A stretch of 64,000 nt of DNA, taken from contig PAPY01000021.1 of assembly GCA_002709565.1 (NCBI GenBank), forward strand, positions 62,001 to 126,000. Direction: 5' to 3'. Shown one piece after another: positions 8,206 through 17,673 of this stretch (the first letter of the stretch is position 1; every line of letters begins with the position of its first letter). The notes under the pieces are model-generated. The model was not told the DNA's origin, did not search any database, and saw only the letters and a list, made by a program, of their open reading frames with translations. The DNA is from Legionellales bacterium (GTDB lineage: Bacteria; Pseudomonadota; Gammaproteobacteria; UBA1113). A program made the position numbers and the translations under genes.

Positions 8206-10083
8206 ATGGATTTAGAAACCATTTATGACGTTATTATTGTTGGTGGCGGCCATGCCGGCACTGAAGCTGCGATGGCGTCTGCCCGTATGGGGGCCAAAAC
8301 CCTGCTCCTCACCCACAATATCGAGACCTTGGGGCAAATGTCCTGTAATCCGGCTATTGGCGGTATTGGCAAAGGCCATTTGGTCAAAGAAATTGACGCT
8401 CTGGGTGGCATCATGGCCAAGGCGGCGGACAAGGCCGGTATTCAATTTCGTATTCTTAATGCCAGCAAAGGTCCTGCAGTGCGGGCGACTCGTGCCCAGG
8501 CTGACCGAGTGCTTTATAAACAAGCCATCCGCGAAGCCTTAGAGAATCAGCCTAATTTGGCGATTTTTCAGCAAGCGGTCACGGACCTCATCGTCGAACA
8601 GGGTCGTGCCAGTGGTGTCGTGACGCAAATGGGGTTGCGGTTTCGAGCGCGCTCTGTGGTGCTGACGGTGGGAACATTCCTCGGCGGTAAAATTCATATT
8701 GGCCAGAGCAATTACCAAGGTGGCCGTGCTGGCGACCCGCCCTCTATCGCCTTGGCAGAGCGTTTGCGTGAATGTCCGTTTCGGGTTGATAGACTCAAAA
8801 CTGGCACGCCACCGCGCATCGATGGTCGCAGTATTGATTACTCAAGCATGACGGTGCAACCGGGCGATACACCAACGCCGGTGTTTTCATTTATGGGAGA
8901 TGGCCGTGATCATCCAGCGCAAATTCCCTGTCATATCACTTATACCAATCAACACACCCACGAGCTTATTCAACAGGGTTTGAGTCAGTCGCCGATGTAT
9001 ACCGGTGTTATTGAAGGTGTTGGCCCACGCTATTGTCCTTCAATTGAAGATAAGGTTGTGCGTTTTGCCGATAAAGATGCTCATCAAATTTTTGTTGAAC
9101 CTGAAGGGTTAACCACCCACGAAGTTTATCCTAATGGCATATCCACAAGTTTACCTTTTGATGTGCAGGTAGCGTTTGTCCGTTCCATCAAAGGCTTTGA
9201 GAATGCCCATATTACCCGTCCCGGCTATGCCATTGAGTATGATTACTTCGATCCCCGGGATTTAAAAACATCGCTTGAGACGAAACACTTGCCGGGATTA
9301 TTTTTTGCGGGACAAATTAACGGGACCACGGGTTATGAAGAAGCGGCCGCCCAAGGCTTGATTGCCGGTCTTAATGCTGCGCGCTTGGCCCAAGACAAAG
9401 AACCCTGGAGTCCGCGCCGTGATGAAGCGTATATCGGTGTGTTAATCGATGACTTAACCACCTTAGGGACACTTGAGCCTTACCGTATGTTTACTTCCCG
9501 CGCCGAGTACCGGTTATTGTTACGGGAAGACAATGCAGATCTGCGTTTAACAGAACAAGGTTATCAACTAGGCTTGGTGAATGATGCGCAATGGCAGCGG
9601 TTTGAGAGTAAGCGACATCATATTGCTGAAGAAACCCAGCGCCTTAAAACCACTTGGCTGCAGCCATCAACCCCGGGCGGTCAAGACGTCGCGAATATTT
9701 TAGGGCAAGCGTTGGCGCGGGAGTATTGTGGTATGGACTTGTTAAAACGCCCTGAGTTAACTTACGACAGCTTGATGACGGTCACGGGCCTCGGACCAGG
9801 TGTTAGCGATAGACAAGTAGCAGTACAAGTAGAAATTCAAGCAAAATATGCCGGTTATATTGACCGACAAAAAGATGAAATCGCGCGCCTACAACGCCAT
9901 GAGAAAACCCGTTTACCGATAGATTTTAATTATCACAAGGTATCAGGTCTCTCCAGTGAAGTCTGTGAAAAGCTTGCTGCTGCGCGCCCTGAAACCTTAG
10001 GCAAAGCGGCCCGTATCCCGGGGGTGACGCCTGCGGCTGTCTCGTTATTGTTGGTGTATTTGAAGAAGAAGCAAGCCGCGTGA
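8206..10083 (+). CDS. mnmG: tRNA uridine-5-carboxymethylaminomethyl modification enzyme MnmG (GidA)
   Basis: FAD-dependent enzyme that, with MnmE, adds the carboxymethylaminomethyl group to wobble U34 of certain tRNAs. About 625 residues, the usual size. It has the Rossmann FAD motif [18 protein letters not shown] near residue 12, [17 protein letters not shown], the catalytic-region cysteines, [18 protein letters not shown], and the C-terminal helical domain for MnmE binding. A GTG at 8203 precedes the chosen ATG. The stop overlaps the rsmG start by four bases, the standard gidA-gidB coupling. Confidence 0.98.
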   Translation: MDLETIYDVIIVGGGHAGTEAAMASARMGAKTLLLTHNIETLGQMSCNPAIGGIGKGHLVKEIDALGGIMAKAADKAGIQFRILNASKGPAVRATRAQADRVLYKQAIREALENQPNLAIFQQAVTDLIVEQGRASGVVTQMGLRFRARSVVLTVGTFLGGKIHIGQSNYQGGRAGDPPSIALAERLRECPFRVDRLKTGTPPRIDGRSIDYSSMTVQPGDTPTPVFSFMGDGRDHPAQIPCHITYTNQHTHELIQQGLSQSPMYTGVIEGVGPRYCPSIEDKVVRFADKDAHQIFVEPEGLTTHEVYPNGISTSLPFDVQVAFVRSIKGFENAHITRPGYAIEYDYFDPRDLKTSLETKHLPGLFFAGQINGTTGYEEAAAQGLIAGLNAARLAQDKEPWSPRRDEAYIGVLIDDLTTLGTLEPYRMFTSRAEYRLLLREDNADLRLTEQGYQLGLVNDAQWQRFESKRHHIAEETQRLKTTWLQPSTPGGQDVANILGQALAREYCGMDLLKRPELTYDSLMTVTGLGPGVSDRQVAVQVEIQAKYAGYIDRQKDEIARLQRHEKTRLPIDFNYHKVSGLSSEVCEKLAAARPETLGKAARIPGVTPAAVSLLLVYLKKKQAA

Positions 10084-10706
10084 ATGAGTTAGCCCAACAA
10101 TTGTCACAAGGAATTGATGCGCTGGGCTTAGCTGTCACCACGACACAGCAGCAACAATTACTCGACTATATTCACTTACTCGCTAAATGGAATAAAGCTT
10201 ACAATCTGACCGCCGTGCGTCATATAGGCGACATGGTGGGCCGGCACTTGTTGGATTCCTTGAGCATTATCCCCTACCTCGCGGGTGGTCGGCTCATTGA
10301 TGTGGGCACAGGGCCAGGCTTGCCGGGAATTCCTCTAGCCATCGTATTTGCGGATAAAACCTTCACTTTGCTGGACAGTAATGGCAAAAAGACCCGCTTC
10401 TTGACCCAAGCAGTGACAGAGCTAGGCTTAGATAATGTGCAAATTATCAATGCTCGGGTCGAGGAATTTAAGCCCGAGCAGACTTATGATACAGTTGTTT
10501 CTCGCGCATTTAGCGATTTAAAGGATATGGTCGAGAAGACCCAGCATTTATGTGCTGAAGATGGCCAATTTTTGGCAATGAAGGGAAAATACCCCGCTGA
10601 TGAAATTCAAGCGCTTCCCGAGACTGTCATAGTGACCGCGGTTCACCCGCTTAGGGTGCCGACAGTGACAGGTGAACGGCATGCTGTTGTGATCAAAAAC
10701 CCATAG
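10080..10706 (+). CDS. rsmG: 16S rRNA (guanine527-N7)-methyltransferase RsmG (GidB)
   Basis: SAM-dependent methyltransferase acting on G527 of 16S rRNA. 208 residues, the family length. The SAM-binding motif [15 protein letters not shown] and the family segments [17 protein letters not shown] and [14 protein letters not shown] are all present. Translation begins at GTG (10080), overlapping the mnmG stop as GTGA; the ATG four bases later is out of frame and closed, so the GTG start is forced. Part of the mnmG-rsmG-parA-parB operon. Confidence 0.97.
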   Translation: MNELAQQLSQGIDALGLAVTTTQQQQLLDYIHLLAKWNKAYNLTAVRHIGDMVGRHLLDSLSIIPYLAGGRLIDVGTGPGLPGIPLAIVFADKTFTLLDSNGKKTRFLTQAVTELGLDNVQIINARVEEFKPEQTYDTVVSRAFSDLKDMVEKTQHLCAEDGQFLAMKGKYPADEIQALPETVIVTAVHPLRVPTVTGERHAVVIKNP

Positions 10707-10717
10707 AGGATACTAAC

Positions 10718-11530
10718 GTGGCGAAAATTATAGCCCTCAGTAATCAAAAAGGCGGTGTAGGTAAAACGACTACCGCGATTAATTTGGCGGCGTCCTTAGT
10801 TGCAACTAAGCGCAAAGTGTTATTGATCGATTTGGATCCCCAAGGCAATGCCACTATGGGTAGCGGCGTTGAGAAAGACGCTCTGGAATATACCGTTACT
10901 GATTTATTGATTGATGATATTGCTGTTGAGGAAGTATTACAAAAAACCGACCCAGCGGGTTATGACTTATTGCCGTCTAACCGAGATCTCACCGCCGCCG
11001 AAGTATCATTGCTGGATATCTCCGAAAAAGAACACCGTTTATTGAATGCCCTCATGCCCATCAAAGATAACTACGATTATATTATTATCGATTGTCCGCC
11101 GGCGATTAACATGCTGACTATTAATGCGTTAGTTGCGGCAGACAGTTTATTGATCCCCATGCAATGTGAATATTATGCCCTTGAGGGTTTATCCAGTTTG
11201 CTCGAGACAATGGAGCATATCCGTGACAATGTGAACCCACGTCTCAGTATCGAAGGGGTTTTGCGAACCATGTATGACCCCCGTAACCGTTTGACCACGG
11301 ATGTGTCTGAGCAATTGCATAAATATTTTGGCGACAAAGTTTATCGCACCGTGATCCCCCGTAATGTACGTTTGGCCGAAGCTCCCAGTCATGGGGTGCC
11401 GGTATTGTATTACGAAAAACGCTCCCCGGGTTCGGCAGCGTATTTAACTTTGGCGGGCGAAATTATTCGGCGTTATGAACAACAGGCAAAAGAAGCGCAG
11501 CAACTTGAGACGGTGGCAGCCATCGACTAA
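10718..11530 (+). CDS. parA: chromosome-partitioning ATPase ParA (Soj)
   Basis: Walker-type ATPase that forms nucleoid-bound gradients and moves ParB-parS complexes during chromosome segregation. 270 residues with the deviant Walker A KGGVGKTTTAINLA near residue 10, LIDLDPQGNATMG, and Walker B YIIIDCPPA. It begins with GTG preceded by AGAGGA and is followed by parB after 14 bases. It lacks an N-terminal DNA-binding extension, as expected of chromosomal Soj-type proteins. Confidence 0.97.
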   Translation: MAKIIALSNQKGGVGKTTTAINLAASLVATKRKVLLIDLDPQGNATMGSGVEKDALEYTVTDLLIDDIAVEEVLQKTDPAGYDLLPSNRDLTAAEVSLLDISEKEHRLLNALMPIKDNYDYIIIDCPPAINMLTINALVAADSLLIPMQCEYYALEGLSSLLETMEHIRDNVNPRLSIEGVLRTMYDPRNRLTTDVSEQLHKYFGDKVYRTVIPRNVRLAEAPSHGVPVLYYEKRSPGSAAYLTLAGEIIRRYEQQAKEAQQLETVAAID

Positions 11531-11544
11531 TTAAGGAGTCAACT

Positions 11545-12423
11545 ATGGCCAACAAGAAAAAAGGCTTAGGCAGAAGTTTAGATCAGTTATTAACAACCAA
11601 ACCGGCGGCCTTAAAGCAACCCAAGGCCGCTAATGATACCGGTGAGACCGATGGTCAATTACGCTTTTTGGCAACACGTATGTTGAAGCCGGGTAAATAT
11701 CAACCTCGCAAAGAAATGGACTTGGAGGCATTAGAAGAGTTAGCCAACTCGATTCGCGCCCAAGGCATGTTACAGCCTATCGTGGTGCGCCCTATTGATA
11801 GCGAGCATTATGAAATTATTGCCGGTGAACGACGTTGGCGGGCGGCGCAGATGGCAGGTTTGAGTGAAGTGCCGACCTTGATCAAAGACGTATCTGATGA
11901 AGTGACGGTCGCATTGGCGTTGATTGAGAATATTCAGCGCGAGAATTTAAATCCTATCGAAGAAGCCAATGCTCTGCAGCGTTTGATTGATGAGTTTGCC
12001 ATGACGCACCAACAAGTGGCGGAGTCAGTGGGTAAATCACGCACCACGGTATCGAATTTATTGCGTCTCACTAGTCTGCATCCGGATGCCAAAGTCTTAC
12101 TGGAACGCGGCGATATTGAATTGGGCCATGCCAAAGTATTACTGAGTATCCACGGTACCCAACAAGTGCAAGCAGCACGTATGGTAGCGGAGAAAGGTTT
12201 ATCGGTACGAGAGACCGAAGCTTTAATCCAACGCATGCAAACACCGCATAAGCCTGCTGTTGATAAACCGGCCCTCGCCCCTGAATTACAAGATTGGCAA
12301 AGCTTACTCACTGATAAGCTTGGCACCAATGTCAAAATTTCCCAAAATGCCAAAGGCAAAGGCAAACTCGAGATCCATTACAAGGATCAGCTCGAGCTTG
12401 AGGGGATTTTGGAGAAGCTTTAA
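11545..12423 (+). CDS. parB: chromosome-partitioning protein ParB (Spo0J)
   Basis: CTP-dependent DNA clamp that loads at parS and stimulates ParA. 292 residues: a short basic N-terminus (KKKGLGRSLDQLL), the ParB/Srx CTP-binding domain with ALEELANSIRAQGMLQPIVVRP and the GERRWRAA loop, the helix-turn-helix region (THQQVAESVGKSRTTVSNLLRL), and a C-terminal dimerisation domain. AAGGAG lies before the ATG. No canonical parS 16-mer was noticed in the window. In most gammaproteobacteria atpI follows closely; here 14 kb of other genes intervene. Confidence 0.97.
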   Translation: MANKKKGLGRSLDQLLTTKPAALKQPKAANDTGETDGQLRFLATRMLKPGKYQPRKEMDLEALEELANSIRAQGMLQPIVVRPIDSEHYEIIAGERRWRAAQMAGLSEVPTLIKDVSDEVTVALALIENIQRENLNPIEEANALQRLIDEFAMTHQQVAESVGKSRTTVSNLLRLTSLHPDAKVLLERGDIELGHAKVLLSIHGTQQVQAARMVAEKGLSVRETEALIQRMQTPHKPAVDKPALAPELQDWQSLLTDKLGTNVKISQNAKGKGKLEIHYKDQLELEGILEKL

Positions 12424-12447
12424 GTCAGAGTCACAAGGCTTGAGAAA

Positions 12448-12503
12448 AGCTCGGTCATCCCGGTCCGGATCACGACAAAGTCGTGAGGCGTGAACCGGGA
12501 GCT
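12448..12503. repeat. nested palindromic intergenic repeat
   Basis: Outer AGCT copies at 12448 and 12500 and the arms CCCGGT (12459-12464) / ACCGGG (12494-12499) enclose an inner hairpin CACGAC-AAA-GTCGTG (12471-12485). It lies between the parB stop and the convergent xre gene. It has the form of a dispersed palindromic element; without a T run it is a poor terminator. Confidence 0.65.
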
Positions 12504-12522
12504 GTTTGAGCTATCTCAAATA

Positions 12523-12759
12523 TTATAAAAAAATCTGATAATTCACGCCAAATGCTTTTGCAATCCGTTTGGCAACGGTTTTGCCAATGGGCCGTTTTCC
12601 GGTTTCCATCTTGGATAATTCAGGTTGAGTGATATTGATTTGTTCGGCGAAGTCTTGCTGATTTAAGTTCTCTCGCAAACGATATCTACTTAAGCTTTTC
12701 TTAATTTCCAACAATATTTGTGTATAATAATAAACAGCTACCTGTTGTAATTTATGCAT
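12523..12759 (-). CDS. XRE-family helix-turn-helix regulator
   Basis: A 78-residue protein that is nearly all HTH_3 domain: RYRLRENLNQQDFAEQINITQPELSKMETGKRPIGKTVAKRIAKAFGV. The helices QQDFAEQIN and TQPELSKMETG form the DNA-binding motif. It is divergent from the toxin-antitoxin pair at 12793, and its 5' end overlaps their promoter, so it probably controls them or itself. Only the ATG at 12759 was found as a conventional start; the first 20 residues are unusual (VAVYYYTQILL) and a shorter product is possible. Confidence 0.7.
   Translation of the reverse strand: MHKLQQVAVYYYTQILLEIKKSLSRYRLRENLNQQDFAEQINITQPELSKMETGKRPIGKTVAKRIAKAFGVNYQIFL
12701..12728 (+). promoter_or_regulatory. probable promoter of the RES toxin-antitoxin operon
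   Basis: A perfect TATAAT at 12723-12728 has a weak TTAATT -35 at 12701-12706, 16 bp away. The antitoxin ribosome site AAGGAGG follows at about 12780. The promoter lies inside the 5' part of the divergent xre gene, so transcription in the two directions should interfere. Confidence 0.45.
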
Positions 12760-12792
12760 TTTGTGCTAGTCTTCAGGGTAAGGAGGAAGGGT

Positions 12793-13206
12793 ATGATGCA
12801 ATTTGCCAAACAAGTGCTTAGTGATACTGATCTGTCATCATCTCGCGCTCGCGAGCAATTGACTAAGATGGTCATGCGCCTGTTTGCTGAGTGGCAATTG
12901 ACGACAGCTCAGCAATTATTATTGCTGGGATTGCGGGAAACCTCTCGCAATATGCTAAGTCGTTATCGCAATCTAGAGAGCATTATCCCCTATGATCAGG
13001 ATAAATTGGATCGGGTTGGCCTATTATTGGCAATTTATAAAAACTTATACGATCTATTTCCTGAGAATGAAACGGTTCGAGTCACCTGGGTGAAACAAAA
13101 AAACAGCGAGCTCAATGATCAATGTCCGTTAGACATTATGCTGGCGGATGGATTATTTGGGATGGCGTATATTATGCGTTTTCTCGATAAACAGGTAGTA
13201 CATTAG
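12793..13206 (+). CDS. MbcA/ParS/Xre-type antitoxin (DUF2384 family)
   Basis: A 137-residue antitoxin of the Xre/MbcA/ParS superfamily that neutralises a RES-domain NAD-degrading toxin. Visible family features: LFAEWQLTTAQQLLLLG, then a dimerisation stretch LDRVGLLLAIYKNLYDLFP, and the C-terminal toxin-binding segment CPLDIMLADGLFGMAYIMRFLD. The frame is open from 12754, but AAGGAGG at about 12780-12786 selects the ATG at 12793. The toxin gene starts three bases after the stop. The helix-turn-helix part is short, so the extra xre gene upstream may supply DNA binding. Confidence 0.85.
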   Translation: MMQFAKQVLSDTDLSSSRAREQLTKMVMRLFAEWQLTTAQQLLLLGLRETSRNMLSRYRNLESIIPYDQDKLDRVGLLLAIYKNLYDLFPENETVRVTWVKQKNSELNDQCPLDIMLADGLFGMAYIMRFLDKQVVH

Positions 13207-13208
13207 GA

Positions 13209-13898
13209 ATGAATGACACACTATTTAATGCCTCCATTAAATTTAACGAAACCGTAAAACGCAACATAACAACACAGGCTCCAGCAAAGAATGCATTTGC
13301 AAGTTTGTTAGATAATGACGATGATCCTCGGTTCGCTCAGCTAGCCATTGATTGTGCTAGGCGTCATGTTGCAAGACGAGATGATATTTCGGACTTCACT
13401 TATACAGCAGCGATAGAGTATCCCTTTAAGACTGTCCCTTACATGAGAACGCGTTTTTCTGATGGGAGTTTTCCCGTATGGTATGGTTCTAGAACAGTGC
13501 AAACCACCGTATTCGAAACGGTATATCATAGTCTTAAGAGCTTTAATGCGATTGATGGCCTTGCCAATCATAGCCCTATCATCAAGAAGCGCTCGGTCTA
13601 CAATGTGCATTGTGATGCTCTATTAATAAACTTTGTCGGTAAAGAGCTCCCATACCCGCAGCTTATCAGTGATGACTATCAGTTTACGAATGAGCTTGGT
13701 TACACGATTAAGCAAGGGGGATATCCCGGTGTCCTGTCCCGCGCGGCGCGGGATCCTTATGGGGAGAATATCAGTATTTTTCGGCAAAACGTTTTATCGG
13801 CACCAGAGCTATTTGCCGAGCTTAGTTATGTTTTTGACTATGATGAGCGAAAGGTGGGGATTTATGGTCTTGAAGAGCCAGCATCGGTGAATTTTTAA
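13209..13898 (+). CDS. RES-domain toxin
   Basis: A 229-residue RES-family toxin; characterised members (MbcT, Res) degrade NAD+. The RES region runs from about residue 75 to 215: MRTRFSDGSFPVWYGSRTVQTTVFETVYHS carries the Arg, Tyr and Glu expected of the NAD pocket, and the later PGVLSRAARDPYGENISIF gives the third family block. An N-terminal extension of some 60 residues precedes it. It directly follows its antitoxin, and its stop lies 23 bp from the convergent end of the kai operon. Confidence 0.85.
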   Translation: MNDTLFNASIKFNETVKRNITTQAPAKNAFASLLDNDDDPRFAQLAIDCARRHVARRDDISDFTYTAAIEYPFKTVPYMRTRFSDGSFPVWYGSRTVQTTVFETVYHSLKSFNAIDGLANHSPIIKKRSVYNVHCDALLINFVGKELPYPQLISDDYQFTNELGYTIKQGGYPGVLSRAARDPYGENISIFRQNVLSAPELFAELSYVFDYDERKVGIYGLEEPASVNF

Positions 13899-13921
13899 CT
13901 GAACAGTTCAAATCCCTGCAT

Positions 13922-14947
13922 TTAGATAGTCACTTTGACCGAAATTCCATAAATTTGGTACTTTTTGGGGACTTCTTGGGTGGGCTTTATCATGAGTACA
14001 ACTTTCTTGTCTTCAGATTTGAGTAGCGAGGTTTCTGTTGGCAGATCACCGACAAATTTGGGGGTATTATACACAATCCCCTTCACTTTAGTTTTGTCTG
14101 GAAACATGACCGTAACTACCTGATCTTTTTTGACATCAGACATATGCTTGCCCTTTAAGAAAGCCCGAAAAGAAAAATTCTTGTCCGTTGCAAGGTTCAT
14201 CAGCTTAGTACCATTGGTGACGTATTCACCGGGATAGGCTAGCACATTGATGACGGTCAAGTTTGCCGGCGCTTTAATCGAGAAAGCCTGCTTTTGTTCA
14301 TTGAGCTGACTGATCTCATGCTGTGTCTTGCGAATTTTATCGTCATAATTGTTCTCAATCGAGAATTTAAACTTATGCTGACTCTCACGCATCTTGCGTT
14401 GAATATCCGACAATTGAATTTTTGCGGCATGTAACTCTTCACGGGCATCATTTAAATCAAAAATATTCACTAAGCCATTTTTGCGGTGTTTTTCTAGTGT
14501 GTCGACGTGCTTTTGGCTTTTAACGATGCTTCTCTTGGCTTCATCACTCATTTCTTCAAAGTGAGCCAGCTCTTTATTAACCGTATTGGCTTTAAGTTCT
14601 TCAAGCGTTTTGATTTCTTGTTCCAGCAAAGCGATACGATGATCAATTTGTGGTGAGCTGAATTCGAGCAATGTCTGATTCTTTGCGACAGATTGGCCTT
14701 CTTTAACATCGATATTCGCAATGTAGCCTTGTCCAGGGGCACGTACTGAGACGGTATCAAACGTCACAAAACCAGGGGCAGAGACAATATACGACTCAGA
14801 TAAAAAATCAAATACAAAATAGATCAGTGGACTGGCAATAATGGCACTAAGAATATACCATTGGATTTTTGGTACATTACGTTTGACTAGCGCTTGCTTT
14901 GTGCGCGGTTTTTGGATGTCCTTTTGTTTGCGAAAGTTAAAACTCAT
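13922..14947 (-). CDS. HlyD-type membrane fusion protein, last gene of the kai operon
   Basis: Periplasmic adaptor anchored by one N-terminal TM helix (WYILSAIIASPLIYFVFDFL). A biotinyl-lipoyl-like half-motif (VRAPGQGYIANIDVKEGQSVAKNQTLLEF) comes next, then a long coiled coil, the second half-motif (FSIKAPANLTVINVLAYPGEYVTNGTKLM) and a beta-barrel end. The architecture matches HlyD/EmrA and the Alg44 periplasmic half; no PilZ domain is present. The frame is open to 14986, but AAGGA just after the glycosyltransferase stop fits the ATG at 14947 (MSFNFRKQ), giving 341 residues. As partner of the synthase upstream it should guide polysaccharide through the periplasm. Confidence 0.85.
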   Translation of the reverse strand: MSFNFRKQKDIQKPRTKQALVKRNVPKIQWYILSAIIASPLIYFVFDFLSESYIVSAPGFVTFDTVSVRAPGQGYIANIDVKEGQSVAKNQTLLEFSSPQIDHRIALLEQEIKTLEELKANTVNKELAHFEEMSDEAKRSIVKSQKHVDTLEKHRKNGLVNIFDLNDAREELHAAKIQLSDIQRKMRESQHKFKFSIENNYDDKIRKTQHEISQLNEQKQAFSIKAPANLTVINVLAYPGEYVTNGTKLMNLATDKNFSFRAFLKGKHMSDVKKDQVVTVMFPDKTKVKGIVYNTPKFVGDLPTETSLLKSEDKKVVLMIKPTQEVPKKYQIYGISVKVTI

Positions 14948-14958
14948 GCCCATCATCC

Positions 14959-16284
14959 TTAATGATTTTTGCGATTGACCCACCACGGGTTCATAGAGGT
15001 GTCTCGGTGTGTTCGCAATACTAATTCACAAACTATAGCAAAAGCCGACAGAATTCGCGAGAATACCGTAAAAAAAGGAAAAATAACAATGAGCGGCATA
15101 AAGCTCATATCATAGAGTTTGCGCTCGGAGATTAATAGCCAATAAATAGTGTATAAAAATACAGTGATAAACAGATAGTAGGTGTAGCTTAATAATAATG
15201 CAACACAAGCGGTATGCATGGGGTATTTGACAAATAAAACGATGAAGCCGAAGGTAATAATAAACGGCAACACGACGTGCAGTAATAATATATTCCAAAT
15301 GGCCGCTAAAAAGCCGACCCAACCAAGGTATTTAGGCCGCAAAACCCGCCAATGTCGATAACAAAAGATATAGATAATGTCACCATCCCAGCGCAGCCGC
15401 TGTTTGATGAAAGAGCGCCATGTATCAGGCGCATCTGTGTGGGCAACAACTTTGGGATTGTGAATGATACGTAAATTAGGATGACGCTTAAAGTAGGATT
15501 TCATTCTCAATGTTAGATCAAGATCTTCTGCTGTCCCGGACTTCCAGCCACCTATTTTGCGCAAAAAATTTGTTCTGTAGATCCCAAGGGCGCCAGAGAT
15601 ATTATTCACAATGTTAAGGGTACTTAGGCCAACTCGGGTTAGTGGGATCCCTAGCATATATTCTATGGCTTGAAGCCGAGTTACAAGGCTTGTTTTTGCA
15701 TTTCGTACACGCAGGGTGCCGGAACTGCCGACAATATTACCATCTTTAAAGCCACGTACGGCCGACAAAACAAGATCATTGTCACAACCACAATCGCCAT
15801 CTAATGATACTAAGATATCCCCCTTTGCAAGTTTAAGTCCTAAATTGAGCGAAGAAGAATGCCCCCCTCGAGTACGCTTAGGAATAAGAATCAATTTGCG
15901 ATTATGTGGGATTTTGTAGGTATCGATAAAGTGTTTGGCGGCCTTATAGGTAGATGCATTGTTAATAGCATCGTCGATAAGGATCAGTATTTCAATGTTG
16001 CCTGGATACAATTGCTCTGTTAATGACTTCAGTGTAATTGTAATATCTTTGCCTTCGCTATAGCCGCACACCAGACAAGTGACATTCGGACAGTACTCTA
16101 ATTTATTTTGCACTGAAAATATCTCGTCAATATAAGTTCTTAAAATCGAGATAACAACAATAATATAAAATGGCATTTCGATAAAAATTACGAATGGAAA
16201 TAATGCCCTTAGGTAAGATATTGAGAGGCCCTCCTTAAGCGTTATAAGATACAGCTGATAAATCTCAATCAGTCTCTCTGTCAT
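14959..16284 (-). CDS. processive family 2 glycosyltransferase (BcsA/PgaC/hyaluronan synthase-like)
   Basis: Inner-membrane synthase that polymerises a sugar nucleotide and probably extrudes the chain. 441 residues with all GT-A motifs of processive enzymes: IDD at 103-105, LDGD at 161-164, TAED at 251-254 and QRLRW at 295-299. TM segments lie near 27-48 and, after the catalytic domain, near 318-345, 350-375, 378-395 and 400-425. The product sugar cannot be told from sequence. The start overlaps the stop of the zinc-ribbon gene (ATGA). It is followed by the membrane fusion protein, so the pair looks like a minimal exopolysaccharide secretion machine. Confidence 0.9.
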   Translation of the reverse strand: MTERLIEIYQLYLITLKEGLSISYLRALFPFVIFIEMPFYIIVVISILRTYIDEIFSVQNKLEYCPNVTCLVCGYSEGKDITITLKSLTEQLYPGNIEILILIDDAINNASTYKAAKHFIDTYKIPHNRKLILIPKRTRGGHSSSLNLGLKLAKGDILVSLDGDCGCDNDLVLSAVRGFKDGNIVGSSGTLRVRNAKTSLVTRLQAIEYMLGIPLTRVGLSTLNIVNNISGALGIYRTNFLRKIGGWKSGTAEDLDLTLRMKSYFKRHPNLRIIHNPKVVAHTDAPDTWRSFIKQRLRWDGDIIYIFCYRHWRVLRPKYLGWVGFLAAIWNILLLHVVLPFIITFGFIVLFVKYPMHTACVALLLSYTYYLFITVFLYTIYWLLISERKLYDMSFMPLIVIFPFFTVFSRILSAFAIVCELVLRTHRDTSMNPWWVNRKNH

Positions 16285-17642
16285 AACTCTCTCAACAGGT
16301 TGGAGATCAAGGTATGGGCATTGATGTTATCAAGTGATTCATCACCAGAGTAAAATAATTTGTACTTAATGACGTCACTGCTGGTATCTTCTGTGTCAAT
16401 ACTGCTGATAAATGACTGAATACGTTGCATGACGTGGGTGGCATTCTCTTTGGCAGTCTTGGGCAGAATTATCCAGATATAGTCCTGATTTAGGCGTGCG
16501 ATGACATCATATTTACGCAAAATGAGCTTTAACTCTTGTACCAAATCATAACCCAAGGATAAGTCGTTTTCGCTCAATAAGGGTAAATAAGTACCAAGAA
16601 TACAGAATTTTTCTGTCTGATGGGATTTTTGGATGTTGATCAACCAGTCTAGGGTCGCAAAAAAGAAATCTTCACTGGTGAAGTTAGAACTATCAACAAC
16701 AGGTACGGTTTCATTAACCGTATTGAATTGGATTTTTTTGCGTCCCTCATCAGTCAGCTTGAGCTCAAAGATTTTTTTGTTGCTTAAGCGATCTGGCGTG
16801 AATTTTTTTTCACAATGCATACAGGTGACTCGGAGTGATGAATCCATATACAGCTCACCACACTCTAGGCACAAACCAGATTCAAGTGGTCTGTCATAAT
16901 CATCGCCTATATAACGCAGGCTACTATTACATTTATGGCAAACTAATTTGTCATCTTGCATGAACTCATCTTGTGGTGCGATATTACCGCAGGTAAAACA
17001 ATGCAAGAAATCCGTTGATTGAATGTTAAACGTATTACAGCTGGGGCAATGCTCAGTAAATTTAAGATGTGCAGATGAACAATAGGTGCAACAAAATAAT
17101 TGATCAACATGGGTGATTGCGGATAATAGTTTTTGTTGCATGAGCTCCGTAAGCCAAATCCAACTATCATCAGCTTCATGGTTAAATAGCTGTACAAGCG
17201 GATAATAATAATACCCCTGTTGTTGCACGTCGTGCTTCGCTTTTAGAGTAAGGTGTGGACGCGTGTAGAGATAGAACAATAACTTTGAGCGCCAGTCAAA
17301 CTGATAAATATTAATTTGTGAAATATAATCATGAATGTCCAAGGCGGTATGCTTTGGTTCATTTAGATCGGTAAGGATACCATCAGATAATGTTTCTTCG
17401 TCGGCTCCGCCCAACAAAAATACCGGCGTCAAAAAATACTGATTATGTCGACGTAATTTTTTTAAATCAGCATCAATAATGTGAGAAGAATGATTATCAA
17501 TGATAACGGCAAAAACATCAGGTTCTCTGCGAATTAAATCATCAACAGAAGTTAAGACATCAAATGAACCAAAATTCTCTTCAACATAGCCAAGCTGGTT
17601 GATGCAGTTATCTTTATTGGGTGTGATGAAATAAGTTTCCAT
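16281..17642 (-). CDS. TackOD1-like multi-zinc-ribbon protein with GGDEF-like tail
   Basis: A 453-residue soluble protein. The first 130 residues look like a divergent receiver-type domain (FAVIIDNHSS, FLTPVFLLGG). The centre has six CxxC pairs (CTYC, CPSC, CFTC, CHKC, CLEC, CMHC), enough for three zinc ribbons, as in the TackOD1 output domain. The C-terminal 150 residues (VVQEL-type helices, ARLNQDYIWIILPKTAKENATHVMQRIQSFI) resemble a GGDEF fold that has lost its GG(D/E)EF signature. It overlaps the glycosyltransferase start by four bases, so it is probably a cytoplasmic regulator or scaffold of the synthase. The TackOD1 name is from memory of the domain; catalysis is not expected. Confidence 0.7.
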   Translation of the reverse strand: METYFITPNKDNCINQLGYVEENFGSFDVLTSVDDLIRREPDVFAVIIDNHSSHIIDADLKKLRRHNQYFLTPVFLLGGADEETLSDGILTDLNEPKHTALDIHDYISQINIYQFDWRSKLLFYLYTRPHLTLKAKHDVQQQGYYYYPLVQLFNHEADDSWIWLTELMQQKLLSAITHVDQLFCCTYCSSAHLKFTEHCPSCNTFNIQSTDFLHCFTCGNIAPQDEFMQDDKLVCHKCNSSLRYIGDDYDRPLESGLCLECGELYMDSSLRVTCMHCEKKFTPDRLSNKKIFELKLTDEGRKKIQFNTVNETVPVVDSSNFTSEDFFFATLDWLINIQKSHQTEKFCILGTYLPLLSENDLSLGYDLVQELKLILRKYDVIARLNQDYIWIILPKTAKENATHVMQRIQSFISSIDTEDTSSDVIKYKLFYSGDESLDNINAHTLISNLLREL

Positions 17643-17673
17643 GAGATAATCCTTTATCGATGAAATATATTAC

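Noticed and set aside
10700-12523. parS site near parAB
   Set aside because: No TGTTTCACGTGAAACA-like 16-mer was found in or around the genes.
13899-13921. Bidirectional terminator between the RES toxin and the membrane fusion gene
   Set aside because: Only an 11-bp TGAAC-A-GTTCA palindrome is present; the stem is too short and lacks T runs.
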